Assembly (NCBI RefSeq): GCF_022808615.1
Contig: NZ_JAKZKS010000017.1
Location: forward strand, 1 to 37,112
Origin: Bacillus sp. FJAT-47783
Lineage (GTDB): Bacteria > Bacillota > Bacilli > Bacillales > Aeribacillaceae
Length of the DNA stretch: 37,112 nt
Direction of reading: 5' to 3'
Shown: piece after piece, positions 22,920 to 31,033 of the stretch
Numbering within the stretch: the stretch's first letter is position 1
Layout of the letters: each line of letters starts with the position of its first letter
Made by a program: the position numbers and the translations under genes
Notes under the pieces: model-generated
What the model was told of the DNA's origin: nothing
Seen by the model: the letters and a program-made list of their open reading frames with translations, nothing else
Database searches by the model: none

Positions 22920-22934
22920 CTCTAATTCTTTCCT

Positions 22935-23252
22935 TTAAATATCTCCTTTTTCTAATTTTTCATTTAAAAGTACGTAGTCCTCTTTATTAAACATTATTGC
23001 TACTCTGTCTAACCTCTCTCCTCGTGGATATAAGTATAACTGTTGTTCAAAGCGTATTCCTAAAGGTGAAGCTGTTTGATGGATCAAGTTTAAAATTTTA
23101 AAGCATTCTAAATCTACGCCCTCTTTTAATTGATTTTTTATATTAATAATTACAAAATCTTCAATTTGTTCGAATCTAAGCCTTTGAGGGGAAATATTAT
23201 TAGCTTTACAAATCTTCTTTAATAGATTTTTATAATGATTTTTTTGCTCCAA
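22935..23252 (-). CDS. Unknown small protein, copy 2 of a paralogous pair
   Basis: This 105-residue protein is homologous along its full length to the one at 15614-15937: both have LLKK-CKANN-SP, [25 protein letters not shown], and QQLYLYP followed by RLDR. The start is TTG 23252, seven bases after AGAGAGGTG. Upstream DNA matches copy 1 only as far as TTTTATGTTA (about 23274-23283), the middle of the dyad of copy 1, after which Tn3-derived sequence begins. The gene has therefore probably lost its original promoter. Function unknown; the reading frame is still intact. Confidence 0.7.
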   Translation of the reverse strand: MEQKNHYKNLLKKICKANNISPQRLRFEQIEDFVIINIKNQLKEGVDLECFKILNLIHQTASPLGIRFEQQLYLYPRGERLDRVAIMFNKEDYVLLNEKLEKGDI

Positions 23253-23277
23253 AACAAAACACCTCTCTTCTCATTTT

Positions 23278-23898
23278 ATGTTAGGTTCTCAAAAACTATA
23301 TCGTCCGGAAGCCGGCATGAATGAGGAATATCCTCACCTACAACCGGTTCTAAGTAGACCGATTAACTGGGACCTCATCCGTCAACAGTACGAACAAATC
23401 ATTAAGTATGTAACTGCACTAAGGTTGGGTACTGCTTCTGCTGAATCCATATTAAAGCGATTCACTAGGGATACAAAACATCCAACCTACCAGGCTTTGT
23501 GTGAATTAGGGAAAGCGATTAAAACGATCTTTTTATGTGATTATTTACATGATGAAGAGATTCGTAGAGAAATCCATGAAGGATTAAATACAGTGGAACA
23601 ATGGAACTCTGTCAATACCTATATTTTTTATGAAAAAAACAGTGAAATGCGTTCCAATACTATAGAAGATCAAGAGGTGGCTGCCTTTTCGCTCCAATTG
23701 CTGCAAAATTGTTTAGTTTATATGAATACCTTAATGGTACAAGAAGTCCTTTATGATAACAATCAATATTGGTTGAAGAACATGACACCCGAAGATTTTA
23801 GGGGAATAACACCTTTGTTTTATCATCATGTCAATCCATACGGAACTTTTGAACTCGATATGGATCAGAGGATACCTATTAAGTTGAGAGTTTCATAG
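23278..23898 (+). pseudogene. Tn3 family transposase, C-terminal fragment
   Basis: The 206 codons match the C-terminal DDE domain of Tn3-family Tnp[41 protein letters not shown], then [29 protein letters not shown] with the catalytic Glu region, and [20 protein letters not shown]. It ends near [15 protein letters not shown]. The complete protein has about 970-1000 residues, so roughly the first 780 are missing. No ribosome binding site is present and the ATG lies at the junction with the control region of the neighbouring gene. I could not identify the 38-bp terminal repeats with confidence. Confidence 0.88.
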
Positions 23899-24220
23899 TT
23901 TCTATCATTTTGATCGATGATTAAACCAGCTGGTTCTTTGTAATGGACACTTAGCTGTGACAAGGGCGCAATCCGTACTCCAGATAAGCGCCGCCCTATA
24001 CACTTGAATACCAAAGGCTGAAAACAACACCTATGCGAAAAATGCATACGATCATCGGACTGAAAGATACTCCTGTTTCTTCCTTTCAATCACATTACGG
24101 TGATCGAACTGGAATATAAAAATAAAAAAATGAAATATTACGAATGAGTTAGTATTCGGAAGTATTTTAGCAGTTTCATCACTTAAACAACTAAATACCG
24201 TCCAAAATTAATGTCGCTAA
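23899..24220. other. Gene-free junction DNA between the Tn3 fragment and the intron fragment
   Basis: I see no supported gene. A 74-codon minus-strand frame (23865-24089) overlaps the Tn3 fragment and has no ribosome binding site or recognisable content. The segment GGGCGCAATCC to AGATAAG (23964-23988) has the general look of a Tn3-type terminal repeat (GGG at the outer end, TAAG at the inner end) but this is too weak to call. Confidence 0.3.
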
Positions 24221-24424
24221 TGGAAACTCCCTAGAACGAGGTTTAGGAAACTAATCGGATTAGGAATAAACAAACACAAAGCTTACGAATGGGGAAATAG
24301 TAGAAAAGGCTATTGGCGAATAACCAACAGCCTTTCCTTAATCCGTGTCCTCAACAACTCCTTTTGGAGAAAAGAGGGTCTCAAAAGTCAACACGAACGA
24401 TATGAAATTCTGCGTCATACTTAA
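24221..24424 (+). pseudogene. Group II intron reverse transcriptase/maturase, C-terminus
   Basis: Sixty-seven codons in frame encode the end of the intron-encoded protein: WKLPRTRFRKLIGLGINKHK, then AYEWGNSRKGYWRITNSLSL and FWRKEGLKSQHERYEILRHT. NSRKGYWRI is the hallmark near the C-terminus of bacterial group II maturases. A stop lies just before the first Trp codon and nothing upstream belongs to the protein, so about 85 percent of the gene is deleted. Confidence 0.85.
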
Positions 24425-24426
24425 TT

Positions 24427-24500
24427 TGAACCGCCGTATACGGAACAGTATGTACGGTGGTGTGAGAGGCCGGGGGTTAGTCGCCCCTCCTATTCGATTG
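24427..24500 (+). ncRNA. Group II intron domains V and VI (3' end)
   Basis: GAACCGCCGTATACGGAACA begins the domain V hairpin, closed by GTATGTACGGTGGTG. TGAGAGGCCGGGGGTTAGTC then GCCCCTCCTATTCGATT is domain VI and the 3' splice end as found in Bacillus and Clostridium introns. It follows the maturase stop codon directly, as usual. Without domains I-IV it cannot splice. Confidence 0.75.
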
Positions 24501-24590
24501 AATAAGTCATTTAAAGTTGATGAGCATGAATTTTTTAATTTAAAAGTGGCACCACTAATAAGGAAGGGTTTAGCTCTTCCTTGAATTTAG

Positions 24591-24692
24591 TTAAAAGTTA
24601 CTTTTTTTTATCAATTTAAATATAAAATATCCTATTGCTATGATACATGCTAAAAAAATTACTTGAGCGATAAAGGATTCTAAATCAAACAT
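24591..24692 (-). CDS. 33-residue single-helix membrane peptide
   Basis: AAAGGAGG lies seven bases before ATG 24692, an ideal ribosome binding site. The product MFDLESFIAQVIFLACIIAI continues GYFIFKLIKKSNF: an acidic N-terminus, one transmembrane helix and a basic C-terminal tail. It lies 22 bases downstream of the secreted protein gene on the same strand, so the two should be co-transcribed. Possible roles are an immunity peptide, a holin-like peptide or a toxin. No family is recognised. Confidence 0.65.
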   Translation of the reverse strand: MFDLESFIAQVIFLACIIAIGYFIFKLIKKSNF

Positions 24693-24714
24693 AGTGATTA
24701 CCTCCTTTTAAATA

Positions 24715-25551
24715 TCATCCTTCATACCAACTTGAAGTAGTAAATTTAACCGTTGTACTTGTAGCAGATGTGATGTATATTTTTGTTCTTAATGTGAAAG
24801 CATGTGAAAATCCAATAGGTTGTCCACCAATCACTACTCCGTTGACTTTAGTATAATTCCCTTTAGACTGTACTGTCATAGCATTATCTGTAACAATACT
24901 AGTTCCACGCAAAGTTAATGTAGTCGGGAAAATCCCCTTACTACCTGCATCGTCTGTATCATAAATGTCTATCTTCGATGTGTAAACTGTGTATTTAGTA
25001 ATAAGAACGGCTCTAGCAGCTAAGTAAATACCCCAAAATTCTTTCGTATAAGTAGTTTTATAACTTGTTCCTGGTGAACCAGAATGTGAAGCCAGAGGTG
25101 TAACTAGTGAATTTTCAGTATATTTATCAGATACTGCTGCTGCAGGTGTTGCTACAGGTTTAGTTACACTTTCAACCACTGAAAAACTTCCATCTTCATA
25201 TTCTATAATCTCTTTATCATTTTTTCCAACTTTAATAGTTTTATCTACCTTATCTGAATTGCCAGGTTGAAATCCTTTTACCTTAGTAGTTAAATAATGA
25301 TTAATTTGTTCAGGAGTATATTTTTCTTGGAATTCAATAGCCTCTGGTAATTTTGCTACCTCTTGATCTGATTTTCCAGCCATTACATTTTCCTTAACAA
25401 CTTTCATCATATCCCTGTAGTCGTTTTCCATTGTAGCTGGTAGTGCTGGTTCTGTTTCAGTTGCAGCTGAAACACTCTGTAATGGATTTATTAAAGTTAA
25501 TAGAAATACCATTACAATAGCAATTTCGAAACCTTTTAATAAATTTCTCAT
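24715..25551 (-). CDS. Secreted protein of unknown function (possible bacteriocin-like)
   Basis: This 278-residue protein has a clear signal peptide: basic start MRNLLKGFEIAIVMVFLLTL, then INPLQSVSAA with cleavage after A-S-A or S-A-A near residue 30. Residues 30-150 are acidic and helical, with TPEQINHYLTTKVKGF and VGKNDKEIIEYEDGSFSVVE. A Pro/Ala-rich linker (about 130-150) leads to a beta-rich C-terminal domain with many Thr and Tyr (TYTKEFWGIYLAARAVLITK, then YTVYTSKIDIYDTDDAG). ATG 25551 is preferred because AAGGGG lies ten bases upstream. The pro-region plus beta-domain plan and the 33-residue membrane peptide downstream suggest a secreted antimicrobial and partner; membership in a geobacillin-26-like family is only a guess. 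Confidence 0.7.
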   Translation of the reverse strand: MRNLLKGFEIAIVMVFLLTLINPLQSVSAATETEPALPATMENDYRDMMKVVKENVMAGKSDQEVAKLPEAIEFQEKYTPEQINHYLTTKVKGFQPGNSDKVDKTIKVGKNDKEIIEYEDGSFSVVESVTKPVATPAAAVSDKYTENSLVTPLASHSGSPGTSYKTTYTKEFWGIYLAARAVLITKYTVYTSKIDIYDTDDAGSKGIFPTTLTLRGTSIVTDNAMTVQSKGNYTKVNGVVIGGQPIGFSHAFTLRTKIYITSATSTTVKFTTSSWYEG

Positions 25552-25802
25552 AATTACTAATCCCCTTATAAAATTGGTATTCATCACAAGTAATACATTA
25601 TCATGGGAATTATGTTTTTTTGTAACAAAAATTTCTAGTTTAATTAAATTTTCGGTGATAATATGACAATTCTGTGAAATGTTATTATATCATCTCATCT
25701 CACCTTATTTGTTAATCATCAAACATAGAATATCTGTAGGAATGTGTTATTCAAGATAATGGCACGTTTGCTGAATAGCATAACTGCCATGTTATTGTGT
25801 AC

Positions 25803-25896
25803 CATTACCAAAAACCAGTGTTTTTGTAATGTCCCCCCATCGCCCTGTTGTTCTTTGATTTTATTAAGATTAGCAGTTACCAAAAGTATTACCAAA
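25803..25896. repeat. Repeated TTACCAAA motifs and hairpin upstream of the recombinase
   Basis: TTACCAAA occurs at 25805, 25877 and 25889. The first lies in a hairpin CATTACCAAAAAC (25803-25815) with GTTTTTGTAATG (25820-25831). Repeated short sites just upstream of a serine recombinase may be its res or crossover site. Confidence 0.4.
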
Positions 25897-25958
25897 TACC
25901 TTTACAATAAGTGCCCCTCTAGTAAAATATAAATATACAAGTTTATTGGAGGTTACAA

Positions 25959-26527
25959 ATGATAATCGGTTATGCTCGGGTGTCTACTATTGACCAAAAT
26001 TTAGATCGGCAAATTGGTATGCTTAATGAATATGGTTGTGAAAAAATAGTTAAGGAGAAATTTACTGGTACAGTTAAGATCGAAAAGGACTTCATCAACT
26101 TTTTGATGTCATCCGGAAAGGCGATACAGTTGTAGTGGAGAGCATCTCCCGTTTAGGACGTAAAACATTGGATATCCTCAACATTATTCAACAGTTAGAA
26201 GAGATGGGGGTGCAATTCATTTCTTTAAAAGAAAATATGGATACAAGAACCTCTACAGGCAAAGCCATGTTCCAAATGATGTGTGTCATTGCTGAATTAG
26301 AAAGAAACCTTATTGCTGAAAGAGTAAAGGAAGGACTTGAAGCAAGTAAAAGACGTGGGAAAACATTAGGTAGACCCAAGTTGGATAAAGAAAAACTTGC
26401 TGTTGCGCTAAGGATGTATGATAGTGAAGAATATTCTATAAAGGAGATAGTCTCAGCAACTGGAATATCTCAAGGTTCCTTATATAAAGCAGTCAATAGA
26501 AGAAGGCTTGAAGAAATAAAAAAATAG
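25959..26527 (+). pseudogene. Serine recombinase (resolvase/invertase), frameshifted
   Basis: TTGGAGGT (25946-25953) precedes ATG 25959. The first frame encodes [20 protein letters not shown] with the catalytic Ser9 and Arg7, then diverges after [10 protein letters not shown] and stops at 26135. The second frame supplies [30 protein letters not shown], then GKAMFQMMCVIAELERNLIA, ERVKEGLEASKRRGKTLGRP and a C-terminal helix-turn-helix (YSIKEIVSATGISQGSLYKA). One base change in length near 26085-26100 explains the break. The intact protein of about 188 residues would be a Tn3-type resolvase or invertase acting on a nearby site. It may be the partner of the Tn3 transposase fragment 2 kb away. Confidence 0.85.
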
Positions 26528-26538
26528 GGCGCGTTTTA

Positions 26539-26841
26539 TTATTTCTCCAATTTTACTTTGCGGTCTACAGCAGGAACCCTGTCACTAGGCCTAAATAAAA
26601 TCAAACCAATAATGAATAGTAAATTGTTTTGTAATATATCGCTTAATAACCAGAATACCATGCTTGATGACAAAGCTAGCATCGTTTTTCCATAGAATTT
26701 ACTCAACGCCAGTTTATCGTATTTTGCTTTTTCCTTTTTGGGTAGTGTATTAAATCCTGCAATAAGAAACGTTCCTTTTCCATACAATAGAAACACACCT
26801 AAAACAGTGATTAAAAAAATACCAATGCTTAACAATAACAT
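26539..26841 (-). CDS. DUF3784 family membrane protein with replaced C-terminus
   Basis: This 100-residue protein starts at ATG 26841 behind TGGAGGTG. The pattern GKGTFLIAGFNTLPKKEKAK, then YDKLALSKFYGKTMLALSSS is typical of DUF3784 proteins, followed by two hydrophobic helices up to FIIGLILF. After that the usual third helix is replaced by RPSDRVPAVDRKVKLEK, a polar tail encoded by DNA next to the recombinase gene. The gene therefore appears to be cut at about 26590 by a recombination junction. It could still make a shortened membrane protein. Confidence 0.65.
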   Translation of the reverse strand: MLLLSIGIFLITVLGVFLLYGKGTFLIAGFNTLPKKEKAKYDKLALSKFYGKTMLALSSSMVFWLLSDILQNNLLFIIGLILFRPSDRVPAVDRKVKLEK

Positions 26842-27013
26842 ATTTACACCTCCAGAAAGTTAAGTGTTTAATAATACATACGGCGAGTATAAAAGAAATT
26901 TGAGTACCAATTGCCAAGAATAGGTGTTTTATCTTCCTTTCTTTGATTGCAGATAGCACAATAATTGTTAAAGCTATATCCAGTGTTCTTTCAACGAGAC
27001 CTATTATCGCCAT
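26750..27013 (-). CDS. Small membrane protein overlapping the DUF3784 gene
   Basis: ATG 27013 opens an 87-codon frame. The first 50 residues are plausible (two hydrophobic helices: MAIIGLVERTLDIALTIIVL and HLFLAIGTQISFILAVCIIK), but the remaining 37 run through the ribosome binding site and start of the DUF3784 gene in another frame and are Cys/Phe-rich, unlike a real protein. The 3' end may have suffered a frameshift near 26870. There is no good ribosome binding site. Confidence 0.4.
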   Translation of the reverse strand: MAIIGLVERTLDIALTIIVLSAIKERKIKHLFLAIGTQISFILAVCIIKHLTFWRCKYVIVKHWYFFNHCFRCVSIVWKRNVSYCRI

Positions 27014-27115
27014 AAATATGTTAACTCAATTAATTGATCCTTAATTGGTAACAATGCTTCTTTATTAGCCTCCCTAAACCAAATTCAAGACCATTTTTCC
27101 ATTGGCTGTTAGAAA

Positions 27116-27141
27116 AAAGATGCTAAAAAATTAGCATCTTT
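27116..27141 (-). terminator. Terminator of the VOC protein gene
   Basis: AAAGATGCTAA (27116-27126) and TTAGCATCTTT (27131-27141) are perfect 11-base arms. On the minus strand the hairpin is followed by TTTCTAAC, with T residues closing the stem. Confidence 0.8.
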
Positions 27142-27179
27142 ATAGTGTGTGCTATTCTTATCATTTCTCAAACCGAGTG

Positions 27180-27557
27180 TTAAGCATAAAGACTGATTAA
27201 GTTTCCATCTGGCTCTTTTACAATTGCGTACCGTTGTCCCCAAAAAGCATCCCAAGGTTCACGGTAACCATCATATCCACTATTTATAATTTTTTCATAT
27301 ACCTTATTAACTGACTCATCGCTTTCACAAGAAAATGCCAACTCAATCCGGTGACCAGTAGGTTCTTCCCAGCTTCCATAAACTGCTTTTGCGATTTCTT
27401 GTGTATCAAATGCTAGTCGGAAACCGCTTTGTTCCACTTCTACGTGCTGTTCTTCATTCTCGCTTTCAGGAATCGTGAATCCAAGTAAACGATAAAAATC
27501 TAATGACTTTTTCATATCTTTCACCACAATACCTACCATATCGAGTTTAATTCCCAA
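27180..27557 (-). CDS. VOC superfamily (glyoxalase/bleomycin resistance-like) protein
   Basis: This 125-residue protein has two beta-alpha-beta-beta-beta units: LDMVGIVVKDMKKSLDFYRL with LGF, then VEVEQSGFRLAFDT in the first, and HRIELAFSCES, then AFWGQRYAIVKEPDGNLISL in the second. The last motif with Asp-Gly-Asn is the usual metal-site end, and H and E residues in the strands could coordinate a metal. The substrate is unknown. I start at TTG 27557, because the GTG at 27566 overlaps the ribosome binding site AGAGGAG. Confidence 0.88.
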   Translation of the reverse strand: MGIKLDMVGIVVKDMKKSLDFYRLLGFTIPESENEEQHVEVEQSGFRLAFDTQEIAKAVYGSWEEPTGHRIELAFSCESDESVNKVYEKIINSGYDGYREPWDAFWGQRYAIVKEPDGNLISLYA

Positions 27558-27684
27558 TTGTATCACTCCTCTTTAATCAAAAATAAATGATTTTTAAAGT
27601 CCCCGTTAAAAAGCATTCAGAGACTTTTATCATGGGTTCATTTTCAAAAGTTGGACAACCTACTGTTCAGGAGGTGTTTTTATT

Positions 27685-27942
27685 ATGGTAAGAAAAAGCA
27701 AGCTGCTCGTTCCTGAAGCTCGTGAACAAGTGAATCAACTTAAAGCTAAAGTGGCGGGAACGACAAATCCAGATCATGCAAAATTTGAAATAGCAAAAGA
27801 AATCGGTGTTCCCCTCCTACCAAAAGATAATGGTGAATTAACCTCCAAGGAAGTTGGGAAAGTCGGCGGGAACCTCGGTGGTAACATGGTGAAAGAAATG
27901 GTCCGAATGGCCGAGCAACAATTGCAAAAGAAGCAACCATAA
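27685..27942 (+). CDS. Alpha/beta-type small acid-soluble spore protein
   Basis: This 85-residue DNA-binding protein saturates spore DNA, protects it from UV and is cleaved by the Gpr protease at germination. Signatures are KFEIAKEIGVPLLPKDNGEL, with the Gpr site after the first Glu (FE-IA), and SKEVGKVGGNLGGNMVKEMV near residues 54-73. The N-terminus is longer than in SspA. AGGAGG precedes the ATG. Expression in the forespore by sigma G is expected, but I could not point to a convincing sigma-G box. It proves the host is a spore former. Confidence 0.93.
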   Translation: MVRKSKLLVPEAREQVNQLKAKVAGTTNPDHAKFEIAKEIGVPLLPKDNGELTSKEVGKVGGNLGGNMVKEMVRMAEQQLQKKQP

Positions 27943-27959
27943 AAGAGTAGCTGTATTGG

Positions 27960-28373
27960 TTTTTGTTTTATGTATTATTTAATTCAAGTAAGTGCGAGGA
28001 GAATCCTGCTACTTCAATGAAAATCTGCGGAAAGGCTAATCTCCCTTAATGTAAGCAAACGCACAATTGACCTCGACTATACATCGGGTTTTGATTGTAA
28101 CTTTGCCTTTACATTCATGGGCTGATTTTGCTTTCGGAAGAATATGGAATTATCGATGACATCATTAGGTCTTAAAAATGATGAATAAACGAAAGAATGG
28201 GAAGCCTATCTCTCTCAAGGCTCTCCCCTTCTTCAAATAATAAACGGACTATTTTTCTTTATGGAATTGTGTCTTCGAACTGATGGTACGTTCATAAGCC
28301 CTTCTCCTCTACTTCTCCCTTTAAAAAATTACACATAAGAGAAAGCATGAATGAAGTATTTCCTAATTGACCG
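27960..28373. other. Gene-free region with a degenerate reading frame
   Basis: No intact gene. One + strand frame from about 28022 has protein-like pieces between stops (ERLISLNVSKRTIDLDYTSG, then KEWEAYLSQGSPLLQIINGL), suggesting a decayed gene I cannot name. The spore-protein gene may end in a weak hairpin with AACCA/TGGTT arms near 27936-27966. Confidence 0.35.
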
Positions 28374-29279
28374 TTAGTTTTTAAAATAATCCAACCGAGC
28401 GAAAAATTCTTGAAGAAAATTGTAAAACAACTCTTCGGTTGGAAGTAATTCGCGTTCTTTCGGTGTAATTACACCAACTGTACGTGTCACATTTGGTTCG
28501 ATCAACGGAATTTTAACCGTTGCACGTGGTAAGCTGTCAACGAGCGTTACTTCTGGCATGAGTGTCACCCCTAATCCAGCCGAAACTAACCCTTTTAATG
28601 CATCGATATCATCTCCCTCAAAGGCTACATGTGGAGTAAAGCCAAGTTCAGAACAAGCATTCACCACGATATCTCGAAAAACAAATCCTTCAGGTAATAA
28701 TACGAAAGGTTCTTCCATCAGCTCTCGTAGTTTTATGGACGATCTATTGGCAAGTGGGTGATGAATCGGCAAAAGAGCCACGACATTTTCTGTAAATAAA
28801 ATTTTTCTATTTATCTTCTTTTCTTCGCTTGGTAGCGGCCCTATTAACGCAAGATTAAAATCACCTTTCACAACACCGTCGATTAACTCTTGATAAAGCG
28901 CTTGTTTCAGCTGGAATTTAGCTTCAGGATAACGTGTTCGAAAGGCATAAATGGCCGTTGGTAACGTATAGGCTGCTAAACTAATTGGAAAGGCAATTCG
29001 AACCGTCCCTTTTTCTGGATCTAAATATTCTTCCACTTCACGTCTTGCTTCATCGATCACGTTCATAGCGTGTTTCATCCGTTCAAAAAATAGCTTTCCA
29101 ATCGGTGTTAACCTGACCCTCCTCCCTTCTCGGATAAACAAGTCAACGCCTAATTCGTCTTCTAAATTGACAATTTGTCTACTTACGGATGATTGAGCAA
29201 CGTGTAGTGCGTCTGCCGCTTCGGTTACATGTTCTCTTCGTGCAACTTCCATAAAATATCGAATTTGTTTAAAGTCCAC
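28374..29279 (-). CDS. gltC: LysR family regulator GltC
   Basis: This 301-residue LysR regulator aligns in full with B. subtilis GltC as I remember it: MDFKQIRYFMEVARREHVTE, then AADALHVAQSSVSRQIVNLE, VRIAFPISLAAYTLPTAIYA and EGDDIDALKGLVSAGLGVTL. The N-terminal winged helix (1-60) binds DNA; residues about 90-295 bind an effector. B. subtilis GltC activates gltAB (glutamate synthase) and responds to 2-oxoglutarate and glutamate. Here the divergent neighbour is gdhA instead, so it may control the glutamate dehydrogenase. It starts at ATG 29279 with a GGGGG-type site. Confidence 0.88.
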   Translation of the reverse strand: MDFKQIRYFMEVARREHVTEAADALHVAQSSVSRQIVNLEDELGVDLFIREGRRVRLTPIGKLFFERMKHAMNVIDEARREVEEYLDPEKGTVRIAFPISLAAYTLPTAIYAFRTRYPEAKFQLKQALYQELIDGVVKGDFNLALIGPLPSEEKKINRKILFTENVVALLPIHHPLANRSSIKLRELMEEPFVLLPEGFVFRDIVVNACSELGFTPHVAFEGDDIDALKGLVSAGLGVTLMPEVTLVDSLPRATVKIPLIEPNVTRTVGVITPKERELLPTEELFYNFLQEFFARLDYFKN

Positions 29280-29300
29280 TTTTATCCCCCTACATTATTC

Positions 29301-29315
29301 ATGCAAAAAACGCAT
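29301..29315. promoter_or_regulatory. LysR-type box (T-N11-A) between gltC and gdhA
   Basis: ATGCAAAAAACGCAT (29301-29315) has ATGC/GCAT arms and a perfect T-N11-A. It lies 22 bases before gltC and 36 bases upstream of the gdhA -10/-35 set, the position for a GltC recognition site. Confidence 0.55.
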
Positions 29316-29336
29316 TAATATTATCCGTTCTTTATA

Positions 29337-29364
29337 TTGATTCGATCATTTATATAATTATAAA
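29337..29364 (+). promoter_or_regulatory. gdhA promoter candidate
   Basis: TTGATT (29337-29342), a 16-base spacer, TATAAA (29359-29364). Other A/T-rich -10-like sites lie downstream, so this is the best of several. Confidence 0.45.
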
Positions 29365-29438
29365 ATATTACATAATAGGAATTCTATAAAAATGTAATTA
29401 ATTATTATAATCTTTCAAATTATTATAAAAATGTGTAG

Positions 29439-30836
<1,398 letters not shown>

Positions 30837-30862
30837 TCAATCATTTGACCTATGAACTACCG

Positions 30863-30887
30863 GCCCTTAATTGAAGGGCTTATTTTT
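30863..30887 (+). terminator. Terminator after gdhA
   Basis: GCCCTT (30863-30868) pairs with AAGGGC (30874-30879), followed by TTATTTTTAT. Confidence 0.8.
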
Positions 30888-31033
30888 ATGAAATTTTCTT
30901 ATCGACTACGCACAAACACTCGCTCACACAAATATTACACCTCTTCTAACATGATCTATCCATGTTCACCATTCTCCTATATGATGAAGATATACTTCTT
31001 TTTTTATCACATATCATATTCATGGAGGTAGTT

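Noticed and set aside
23964-23989. Tn3 terminal inverted repeat
   Set aside because: GGGCGC to AGATAAG has the general look, but its orientation would place the element to the right, away from the transposase, and no partner end was found.
23865-24089. 74-codon minus-strand frame after the Tn3 fragment
   Set aside because: Overlaps the transposase end, has no ribosome binding site and no recognisable family.
24345-24584. 79-codon frame over the intron 3' end
   Set aside because: It runs through the maturase end and domains V and VI in a different frame, so it is a shadow.
25744-25932. 62-codon + strand frame upstream of the recombinase
   Set aside because: No ribosome binding site and Cys-rich low-quality content; the DNA contains repeats and a hairpin that look like recombination sites.
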